A DNA stretch of 20,522 nt, from positions 2,683 to 23,204 of the forward strand of contig DJYW01000154.1 of assembly GCA_002450255.1 (NCBI GenBank). Direction: 5' to 3'. The position numbers were made by a program, and so were the translations under genes. This document shows, one piece after another, positions 14,013 to 20,522 of the stretch (positions within the stretch are counted from its first letter, which is position 1; each line of letters opens with the position of its first letter). The DNA comes from Gammaproteobacteria bacterium UBA6968. GTDB lineage: Bacteria; Pseudomonadota; Gammaproteobacteria; Pseudomonadales; Azotimanducaceae. A model generated the notes under the pieces. That model made no database searches. It was not told the origin of the DNA and worked only from the letters and a program-made list of their open reading frames with translations.

Positions 14013-16898
14013 CAGGTCCGAAGATGCGGCCAAACCACTGAGGACTGATTGTGGCGCAATAGCCTTGCGTCTGAGCAGGTCTTGTAGTCGTGCATACACA
14101 TCCGAATCAAAGTGCGGAGCGATGCTACAAACCCAAATGAATTCTTTATCGCACTCCAGGCCACGCAATTTAACCGCGTCTTTTTCGGTACAAACGACCG
14201 GTAAATTAACCAAGCTCTGTAAATCCGAAACCTCGAACAGATGATGATCGGCAAAGCTATACGTGTGTAAATTCAACCCCAGACTGACGAGGGTGCCAAA
14301 AAAGCGCTGAGGATTGCCAATCGCGCACACCGCGTTGACTTCACTATATTGCTGACAAAACGCTTCCGGCGTCAGCTGTGCGGAACTAGCAAGGTTCTGA
14401 AAGTAACGAACCTGCATTTCCATATGCAGGCTGTCGGTATAGTCAAAACCGTCACCGTCGCCGCCATTGACGACTACCCAATCAACCTGCTGCAGACGAT
14501 CTGCGGATTCTCGCAACGGCCCCGCTGGCAGTAGCCTGCCATTACCCAAACCGCGAGTGCCATCAACAACCACAATTTCAATATCCCGCGCCATCGCAAG
14601 GTGTTGCAAACCGTCATCCGACACAACAATGTCGCAGCCAGCGCTTTCGAGTCGTTGCAGCGAACGAGCTCGATCCGCTCCAACCGCTATCGGTACATGA
14701 GTTCGAGCACGCAACATAGTCGCTTCATCGCCATACTGAAGCGGATCACAATCTTGCTCTAACAATGCGCCACGCTTGCTTAATGAGCCTTTGTAACCGC
14801 GCATTACAATGCCCGGGTTAAAGCCCATCTGCAAAAGACTTTCGACCAAATACAATACTAACGGGGTTTTTCCGGTGCCACCGACGGTCAGATTGCCCAC
14901 CACAATTACCGGCAGGGGACTGCGCGAATGTTGCTGTTGCCAGCGCTTGGCTTGTCGCATCTTCCAGCGGCTCAACACCGCAAAGGCCCAGCTAAACGGC
15001 AACAACCATCGGGTCCAACCCGCACCACTATACCAGGCATCGACCAAGCGATTAGTCGGTTCACTCAGAATCATCGAACGTTGCCAGACAGAAGTTCTAT
15101 TCAATTGACCCGAAGCAGCAGCAACCTGACCGGCTTCATTGGAAACGGGCGCTAATTCGTCCTGGAACTGCGCAGCATGCAATTCAGCATAAACTCCCTG
15201 TTGGGCAAGCAACGCGCCATGTTTGCCTCGCTCAACAATGCAGCCTTGATCCATGACAATTATTTCATCGGCAGATTCAACCGTGGATAGACGATGCGCG
15301 ATAACCACGGTTGTGCGACCCGCCATCACTTCAACCAAAGCATCCTGAATGTACCGTTCCGATTCGTTGTCCAGAGCCGAGGTGGCTTCATCCATAATTA
15401 AGATCGGTGAGTCTTTTAAAATGGCCCGAGCTATCGCGACCCGCTGCCGTTGCCCGCCAGACAAAAGCACGCCATCGTCACCTACTAGGGTGTCCAACCC
15501 GTCTGTAAGATCTGGCAAAAACTCGGCTACGTGCGCGCGGCTAACAGCATCCATTAAGCGCCCAGGGTCTACATCCGCAAGTTCACCGTACGCGATATTA
15601 TTGCGAAGCGTGTCGTTAAACAGCACTACGTTCTGGGAAACCAAAGCTATCTGTCGCCGCAGGGACTGTAAATCCGCGTCGGCAATATCTTCGCCGTCCA
15701 AAAATATCTGGCCCGATGCGAGTTCATAAAATCTTGGAATCAAACTGACCAGAGTGGACTTACCGCTCCCAGAGCGCCCGACAAGGGCCACCGTTTGACC
15801 TGGTTCACAGGAGAAATTGATTTTTTTCAGAACCAAATTACGATCTTTAGCATAGCGAAAGGACACATCCGCGAATCGTATTGATCCAGCTGCCCGAACA
15901 GGCGCATCAGTCGCGTCGGTGGCGACGGTTGCTTCCTCTGGCTCGTCGAGCTGGGCAAAGATATCCTCAGCAGCGGCCATACCTCGCTGTAACTTCGCGT
16001 TAATCTCAGACAGCTTGCGAACCGGACGACCCAGCATGCCCGCCATACTCAAAAAAAACACCGCATCCCCGCTGCTCAAACCGCCGCCAATCTCAGGTTG
16101 ATATAACAACACGATCAGCAAACACAGTGCGCTAACGATAATGGTCTCGTTAATTTGCGCGCTGAAAACACGGGTTACGGCCATCTTTAAATTTTGTTGG
16201 CGATTGATTTTACTAGCAGCTGTAAACCGGTCAGTCTCATACGCTTTGCCGCCAAACATTTTGACGACACGGTTACCACTGACCGCTTCAGAGACAATGT
16301 GCGTCACATCTCCCATGGAATTCTGAATCCGCCTGGAGATGCGTCGAAAGCGATTACTTGCGAGATACACCAGCAATGCTAGCAACGGCACGACAGCGAT
16401 AAAAATCAGTGTCAGCTGCCAATTCAAATATAACAAAGCCCCCAGATACACGATGACTTTAAGTCCATCTTGCACCAGCGCCTTAAGTACATCGGTGCCG
16501 GTATCTCTCAGTTGCGCAACGGTAAAGGTGATCCTCGAAACAATATGGCCCTGACTGGTATTGTCATAATACGAAGCCGGCAAATTCAGCAATTGATCAA
16601 ACAGCACCTGCCGGATGTTAAACACAACATTAAATGAAACCCGTGCCATGACCGTCTCGCCGAGCAAGGCCCCAACCGCGCGTGCGGCTGTCGCAGCGAC
16701 CATCAACAGAGGGATCGTCATATCCGGATTGACGGATAGACCATCCCAAGCATCGATCAAATTTCCGAAAAGACGGACGAAATAGGCTTCAGCCGCTGCA
16801 GCTAAAAAAAATCCTAACAGCGATACGCCTAGTAATAACCGATAAGGAAGGACGAAGCCTAGTAAGCGGCCGTATAAATGCTCTTTAAACTTTGCCAT
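14004..16898 (-). CDS. msbA-lpxK: Fused lipid A flippase MsbA and tetraacyldisaccharide 4'-kinase LpxK
   Basis: One uninterrupted 964-residue frame joins two inner-membrane lipid A enzymes. Residues 1-580 are MsbA, the ABC exporter that flips core-lipid A. It has six membrane segments in the first 310 residues, Walker A GRSGSGKST (374-382, Lys380), LSGGQ (479-483), Walker B ending Asp503-Glu504, and His535; the AELHAAQFQ end matches the normal MsbA terminus. Residues 581-608 are a polar linker. Residues 609-964 are full-length LpxK, which phosphorylates the 4' position of the disaccharide-1-phosphate. It has a membrane-anchor N terminus with WYSG, a P-loop GNLTVGGTGKT (668-678), DDGLQH (761-766), FADHH (882-886) and TEKDAVK (904-910). 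Both parts look active. Met609 could be an internal start, but no ribosome site precedes it. The gene follows exbD by 47 bases. Confidence 0.93.
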   Translation of the reverse strand: MAKFKEHLYGRLLGFVLPYRLLLGVSLLGFFLAAAAEAYFVRLFGNLIDAWDGLSVNPDMTIPLLMVAATAARAVGALLGETVMARVSFNVVFNIRQVLFDQLLNLPASYYDNTSQGHIVSRITFTVAQLRDTGTDVLKALVQDGLKVIVYLGALLYLNWQLTLIFIAVVPLLALLVYLASNRFRRISRRIQNSMGDVTHIVSEAVSGNRVVKMFGGKAYETDRFTAASKINRQQNLKMAVTRVFSAQINETIIVSALCLLIVLLYQPEIGGGLSSGDAVFFLSMAGMLGRPVRKLSEINAKLQRGMAAAEDIFAQLDEPEEATVATDATDAPVRAAGSIRFADVSFRYAKDRNLVLKKINFSCEPGQTVALVGRSGSGKSTLVSLIPRFYELASGQIFLDGEDIADADLQSLRRQIALVSQNVVLFNDTLRNNIAYGELADVDPGRLMDAVSRAHVAEFLPDLTDGLDTLVGDDGVLLSGGQRQRVAIARAILKDSPILIMDEATSALDNESERYIQDALVEVMAGRTTVVIAHRLSTVESADEIIVMDQGCIVERGKHGALLAQQGVYAELHAAQFQDELAPVSNEAGQVAAASGQLNRTSVWQRSMILSEPTNRLVDAWYSGAGWTRWLLPFSWAFAVLSRWKMRQAKRWQQQHSRSPLPVIVVGNLTVGGTGKTPLVLYLVESLLQMGFNPGIVMRGYKGSLSKRGALLEQDCDPLQYGDEATMLRARTHVPIAVGADRARSLQRLESAGCDIVVSDDGLQHLAMARDIEIVVVDGTRGLGNGRLLPAGPLRESADRLQQVDWVVVNGGDGDGFDYTDSLHMEMQVRYFQNLASSAQLTPEAFCQQYSEVNAVCAIGNPQRFFGTLVSLGLNLHTYSFADHHLFEVSDLQSLVNLPVVCTEKDAVKLRGLECDKEFIWVCSIAPHFDSDVYARLQDLLRRKAIAPQSVLSGLAASSDLVG

Positions 16899-16945
16899 AC
16901 CGATCTCTGGTTATCGCCTTACTGACAGAGGCGCTAGAGAACGCA

Positions 16946-17395
16946 TTAGCGTAGCACCTTGGAGCCAATAGAAAGGTCCTCAGTGGCTACCGCGGTTGCC
17001 AACGATACTTGCGTCAGACCGAGTTGAGCGCAAGCATCTAAGGCGGTCACAACAGACTGATGACTACTGTCGGCGTCCGCTACAACAGTGACGGTATAGC
17101 GAGACCTTGGCGCGACCACAAGCGGTTGTAGCGCAGACACTAATGCAGAGCTTGAAGCGGCCGTAACCGCCTCTCCATTCACAAAATAGGTACCGGCAGC
17201 ATTTACCGCAACGGTGATGGCCGCCGCATCCATTCCAGCCCCGCCGCCCGCCTCGGGTAGCGTTATGTCGATCCCATAGGTATCCAGCGTTGAATGCGAA
17301 ACCATGAAAAATATCAACAGCAAAAATACGACATCAATCAACGGCGTTAGATCAACAATCGAAAACTTTGCACGTCGCCTGCTTCTAACTGTCAT
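16946..17395 (-). CDS. exbD: ExbD/TolR-family biopolymer transport protein
   Basis: ExbD/TolR proteins form, with ExbB/TolQ, a proton-driven motor in the inner membrane that powers TonB or Tol-type machinery. The 149-residue protein has a short basic cytosolic N terminus (RSRRRAKF), one membrane helix (about 15-33) with the proton-carrying Asp21 in the PLIDVVFLLLIFFMV stretch, and a periplasmic domain. The ATG lies inside the last codons of exbB (11-base overlap), so the pair is translationally coupled. It is followed 47 bases later by msbA-lpxK. Pseudomonas also has an exbB-exbD pair beside lpxK. No tonB or TonB-dependent receptor is near, so the energised partner is unknown. Confidence 0.92.
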   Translation of the reverse strand: MTVRSRRRAKFSIVDLTPLIDVVFLLLIFFMVSHSTLDTYGIDITLPEAGGGAGMDAAAITVAVNAAGTYFVNGEAVTAASSSALVSALQPLVVAPRSRYTVTVVADADSSHQSVVTALDACAQLGLTQVSLATAVATEDLSIGSKVLR

Positions 17396-18077
17396 GACTC
17401 AGTTCGTTTGAGGGTGACGTTGATATCTTGTCTGACGCAGTTGCCGTTGGACCAGCATTCCCCGCTGTATCGAGCAGCCGTCCCAACTTTAGGTCGATGA
17501 CACGACGGCCTACTGCTTCGATCTCCAGCAAATAAGCATCCACCCTGCGAACCAGAAATCGATGGCAGGTCAGGCTGGGAATAGCAATCGTTAAACCAAC
17601 GGCCGAAGTCACCAATGCTGTGGAAATACCGCCCGCTAACATTTCAGGTGGTTGCGACTGGGCTTGTACCACCGTGCTAAAGACATCGATCATGCCTACC
17701 ACTGTGCCTAAGATCCCAAGCAAAGGGGTCACAGCTGCGATCACCTCTAGCGCCGTCAAATAGCGTTCCATGGTATGAGCAGCCTGGTCCAACGCGGCAG
17801 ACAATTCACTTTCGAGTTCTGGAGCTGATTGCAATGGTTTGGCCAAACAACTTGCCAGCACTTTGCCCATCAGCGAGTGTCTGCTCAACGTATCCACAGC
17901 CACTGGATTATCAACCAGTCTCGCTAAATGTGATTCAACTTCTGCAGCGAGGTTTGGTGGCACGATTTCACTTGGTCTGAGGTACCAGCAACGCTCCGCA
18001 ACGATGGCACAGGCGATTACGCTGCAGGCCAGCAGCGGAATCATGATCAAGCCACCGGATTGAATCAGTCCAAACAT
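17385..18077 (-). CDS. exbB: ExbB/TolQ-family (MotA/TolQ/ExbB) proton channel protein
   Basis: This is the pentameric ring-forming partner of ExbD in a proton-motive-force motor. The 230-residue protein has three likely membrane helices: about 8-28, 110-133 (VTPLLGILGTVVGMIDVF) and 152-171 (TALVTSAVGLTIAIPSL). A cytosolic stretch of about 75 residues separates the first two. These conserved blocks are the MotA/TolQ/ExbB signature, and length is normal. The C-terminal 25 residues are rich in Ser, Thr and Asn and do not look conserved. It overlaps exbD by 11 bases and starts 34 bases after the PLP-enzyme gene, in the same direction. The ExbB name is chosen over TolQ because no tol genes are nearby. 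Confidence 0.92.
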   Translation of the reverse strand: MFGLIQSGGLIMIPLLACSVIACAIVAERCWYLRPSEIVPPNLAAEVESHLARLVDNPVAVDTLSRHSLMGKVLASCLAKPLQSAPELESELSAALDQAAHTMERYLTALEVIAAVTPLLGILGTVVGMIDVFSTVVQAQSQPPEMLAGGISTALVTSAVGLTIAIPSLTCHRFLVRRVDAYLLEIEAVGRRVIDLKLGRLLDTAGNAGPTATASDKISTSPSNELSHDS

Positions 18078-18111
18078 AGCAGTCGCCTAACCATCGTTTG
18101 CAAAAGTGCAG

Positions 18112-19350
18112 CTACCAAGAGCAACCACGTGCAGTGATCGGCCAACACTCACTGATGCGTCCATCGGCCTCTTCAATCCAGTAGTAGTCGTGTAAATTGA
18201 CGGTCGGGTCGCAGTGCGGAGTGGCAAAACTCAACGTTTGCCCTAAGCGAACCTCTTGCTCACCCGAGGGCAAAATCAAGACGCCATGCTCGTCCCCGGC
18301 AAATCTAAATGCGACGTCAGGTAGATCGATACACTGTGGAACGACGCTGTCAGAAGCAAACGCCTTATAGCCCCCATCGACGGTAATCAGGCCCTCTTTA
18401 GGTTGACTGATGGTGCTGCAAAGAACGGTTAGCGCGATCTCGAAGTCGTCGAATACGTCATTATCGCGACTGTGCACTGCCCTGTATTCTGCATCCATAA
18501 ATATGTAACTACCCACTTGCAGGTCTGTGATAGCGGCTACCGATACATCGATATCGTAAGTACCTGTGCCGCCACCCGTGACGACGTCCACCGCGAACCC
18601 GCGGCTTTCTATTGACGCAATCAATTCGCCGGTCGCTTCCCACGATCGTAGCGATTTCTCGCGGCGCTTAGCATAACTCTCCACGTGCATGATTTGTCCG
18701 GCGTAGTGCTGCACACCGGCGAAGTAGAATCGTGAGTCGTTACTTACTCGTTCTATCAACGACAGGATTGTTTCTAGATCTCGCACCCCGGTGCGCCCCA
18801 TCGACACGTCGATATCAATAAGCACACCCATGCGGTTGGCAGGATCGATGTATTTCTCTAGTAACTTCAGGCCTACAGTGGAATCAACCACCAGCTTGAT
18901 GTCTATGTCCGTTTTTGTCCCTGGCTCCATCTGGGTATTCAGACTAGCCGCCATCGAATCATCAGGCTTATTGCCTTTGTATTGCGAGAGCAGATGGTTC
19001 AACAGCCGCGCCTTGGTGCTCGTGGCTACCGGCGAGGTAATCAGGAGATTGGTGACGCCGCCTTGCAACATCGCCGCGGCCTCGCCGATTTTCGCGACGC
19101 AGATACCAACGCCCCCAGCACTGATTTGCTGAAGCGCGATAGTCGGACACTTATGCGTCTTGCTATGGCTGCGCATACCTTTCCCGGAAGCTTCCAGAAA
19201 AGTATGCATCTTGCTCAAATTGCGAGACAGCGCTGCTCTGTTGATGACCAGCGCGGGAGTCGGCAGTTCTGCACGTGCCAGCGGATCCGTTAATCGGATG
19301 GGGGCCGTTGGCTTGTTGCCTAGCTCTCTTAGCGAAAACTCAAAAGACAT
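18112..19350 (-). CDS. D-threonine aldolase / D-serine dehydratase-like PLP enzyme
   Basis: The 412-residue protein belongs to the fold III PLP enzymes with an alanine-racemase-like N-terminal barrel and a metal-binding C-terminal domain, which includes D-threonine aldolases and eukaryotic-type D-serine dehydratases. RSHSKTHK (60-67) carries the PLP lysine, Lys64. VQHYAGQ (213-219), VTGGGTGTYD (257-266) and VDGGYKAF (324-331) are typical of the family. HCD (379-381) gives His379 and Asp381 as likely metal ligands, the His-x-Asp arrangement of D-threonine aldolase rather than the His-x-Cys of the dehydratase. The substrate is probably a beta-hydroxy D-amino acid but is not known. It starts eight bases after galU with no ribosome site, and lies 34 bases before exbB, so it is in the operon. 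Confidence 0.87.
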   Translation of the reverse strand: MSFEFSLRELGNKPTAPIRLTDPLARAELPTPALVINRAALSRNLSKMHTFLEASGKGMRSHSKTHKCPTIALQQISAGGVGICVAKIGEAAAMLQGGVTNLLITSPVATSTKARLLNHLLSQYKGNKPDDSMAASLNTQMEPGTKTDIDIKLVVDSTVGLKLLEKYIDPANRMGVLIDIDVSMGRTGVRDLETILSLIERVSNDSRFYFAGVQHYAGQIMHVESYAKRREKSLRSWEATGELIASIESRGFAVDVVTGGGTGTYDIDVSVAAITDLQVGSYIFMDAEYRAVHSRDNDVFDDFEIALTVLCSTISQPKEGLITVDGGYKAFASDSVVPQCIDLPDVAFRFAGDEHGVLILPSGEQEVRLGQTLSFATPHCDPTVNLHDYYWIEEADGRISECWPITARGCSW

Positions 19351-19358
19351 AAGCGGGG

Positions 19359-20192
19359 CTAATTATTTCTAAATTTTTCATAACAATAGTTAGTCGCCTC
19401 AACGAATCCCTCTACCGAACCACAATCAATACGCCGCCCCTTGAATTTGTAAGCAATGACACAGCCTTCGCGTGCCTGCTTCAATAAGGCGTCTGTTATT
19501 TGCACCTCGCCATTTAACCCTGGCACCGTATTTTCGATGATGTTGAAGATATCCGGGGTCAAAACATACCGTCCGATTATACCGTAGTTACTAGGTGCTT
19601 CGTCTGGGTCAGGCTTTTCAACCATGTCCGTAACTCGAATTAGATCATCGCTTATCGCTTCGCCAGCAATCACCCCGTATTTACTGATTCGTTCCTTTGG
19701 CACTTCCTCGATCGCGATGATGCTGCAACGAAATTGGCGGTAAAGCCTAATCATCTGCGCCATAACGCCCGGGCCTTCTTCAACGAGGCATAGGTCATCG
19801 GAGAGAATTACTCCGAAAGCCTCATCGCCAATGATTTCTCGACCAGTTAAAATCGCGTGGCCTAGCCCCAGCATTTCACGCTGACGCGTATAGGCAAAAG
19901 AACATTGATCGATCAAATCCCGAATACCGGATAGCGCAACCTCTTTGCCAGTACCGGCAATTTGCTTTTCGAGTTCGTAATTAATATCGAAGTGATCTTC
20001 GATTGATCGCTTGCCACGGCCGGTGACAAAGCAAATTTTGTTCAAGCCACCTTCGGCCGCCTCCTCCACGCCATATTGGACTAAAGGTTTATCAACCACC
20101 GGCAGCATCTCTTTGGGCATAGCCTTCGTCGCAGGTAAGAACCGAGTGCCGTACCCCGCGACAGGAAAAAGGCACTTTTGAATGTTGCTCAT
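19359..20192 (-). CDS. galU: UTP--glucose-1-phosphate uridylyltransferase GalU
   Basis: GalU makes UDP-glucose from UTP and glucose-1-phosphate, for LPS core, exopolysaccharide and other glycosylation. The 277-residue protein starts MSNIQKCLFPVAGYGTRFLP and has the nucleotide-binding loop GYGTRFLPATKAMPKEMLP (13-31). It also has VDKPLVQY, GLGHAIL, SDDL, VEKPDPDEAPSNYGIIGRY, LNGEVQITDAL and GRRIDCGSVEGF, all GalU signatures. Length is normal (family 275-300). The ATG at 20192 is chosen over an in-frame TTG at 20219 because AGAGA precedes it and homology begins there. It is the first gene of the minus-strand envelope operon, eight bases before the PLP-enzyme gene. Its upstream region ends in a tandem repeat. 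Confidence 0.96.
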   Translation of the reverse strand: MSNIQKCLFPVAGYGTRFLPATKAMPKEMLPVVDKPLVQYGVEEAAEGGLNKICFVTGRGKRSIEDHFDINYELEKQIAGTGKEVALSGIRDLIDQCSFAYTRQREMLGLGHAILTGREIIGDEAFGVILSDDLCLVEEGPGVMAQMIRLYRQFRCSIIAIEEVPKERISKYGVIAGEAISDDLIRVTDMVEKPDPDEAPSNYGIIGRYVLTPDIFNIIENTVPGLNGEVQITDALLKQAREGCVIAYKFKGRRIDCGSVEGFVEATNYCYEKFRNN

Positions 20193-20423
20193 GAATTTCT
20201 CTGTTAATCGGTCAGGCAATGTTACCTAGACTGATCAGCAATTTGGGCGATTTGTCGAAAAAAAGTGGCGAGCCTAATCACTAGCACAGAACCGTTCTTA
20301 GTGGGCAAGTGCCAAGTGCACGTTTAAAAAAAGTGCCATAGCTCGACGCCGTTGAAGCTAACTGGTCAGAAAACGCAAAACCTGCCCTAATCTCATGGCC
20401 CTTAAAAGCAAGGGGGTTGAAAA
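20193..20423. other. Upstream region of galU, no gene seen
   Basis: No coding sequence is recognisable. The ten-base string AAAAAAAGTG occurs at 20258-20267 and again at 20326-20335, 68 bases apart, and CAAGTGC is repeated in tandem near 20306-20319. Read toward galU these are T tracts that could bend DNA. I could not identify a clear -35/-10 pair. Confidence 0.5.
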
Positions 20424-20522
20424 AGTAGAAAGATAGAGAGGTAGAGAGGTAGAGAGGTAAAGCGATAGAGAGATAGACAGATAGAGAGATGGAGAGATAG
20501 AAATATAAAGAAATAGCGAAAT
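20424..20522. repeat. Degenerate 8-bp tandem repeat, unit GATAGAGA
   Basis: From about 20424 to the window edge the sequence falls into 12 consecutive eight-base units in phase. Examples are GATAGAGA at 20432, 20464 and 20480, GGTAGAGA at 20440 and 20448, and variants such as GATAGACA, GATGGAGA and GATAGAAA. The array is purine-rich on this strand and continues beyond the window. Units decay toward the right end, so slippage is plausible mostly in the 20432-20495 part. Confidence 0.85.

Noticed and set aside
1..20522. CRISPR arrays, IS elements, prophage genes, toxin-antitoxin pairs or defence genes.
   Set aside because: No spaced direct repeats, transposase, integrase or phage-like proteins appear in any frame; the window is conserved housekeeping DNA apart from the points listed.

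Overview
The window looks like core chromosome of a gammaproteobacterium. It carries the lipid-synthesis cluster yceD-rpmF-plsX-fabD-fabG-acpP, then maf, rluC, rne, murB, kdsB, lpxK and exbD/exbB. From memory, this order closely follows the Pseudomonas locus (acpP to plsX, rpmF, yceD, maf, rluC, rne, murB, kdsB, lpxK, exbD, exbB). The genus cannot be named from this sequence; a marine Pseudomonadales/Cellvibrionales-like bacterium is only a guess. Base composition is balanced and even across genes, and there are no IS elements, phage genes, tRNAs, rRNAs or CRISPR arrays.

Region 1 (1-4359, minus strand) is the fatty-acid/phospholipid operon, transcribed yceD > rpmF > plsX > fabD > fabG > acpP, with acpP cut by the window edge. 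The small rpmF gene (58 codons) is intact. fabH is missing between plsX and fabD, and PlsX has lost several family-typical residues. Region 2 (4528-7585) holds maf (+), rluC (-) and a 1.4-kb gene-free, hairpin-rich stretch ahead of rne. Region 3 (7586-10504, +) is RNase E, with an intact catalytic half and a long low-complexity scaffold. Region 4 (10672-13873) has alkB-like and murB with overlapping ends (-), an SDR dehydrogenase (+) and kdsB (-). Region 5 (14004-20192, minus strand) is tightly packed: galU > a D-threonine-aldolase-like PLP enzyme > exbB > exbD > one 964-residue gene that joins the lipid A flippase MsbA to the lipid A 4'-kinase LpxK. The right end (20424-20522) is a degenerate 8-bp tandem repeat running out of the window.

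The genes share a cell-envelope theme. GalU makes UDP-glucose, KdsB activates Kdo, LpxK phosphorylates the lipid A precursor, MsbA flips core-lipid A, MurB makes peptidoglycan precursor, and the fab/plsX genes supply acyl chains. RNase E, RluC and L32 add RNA metabolism and the ribosome. The most striking item is the MsbA-LpxK fusion. After it come the hairpins in the leaders of yceD, rpmF and rne, the altered PlsX with no fabH, and the PLP enzyme inside the envelope operon.
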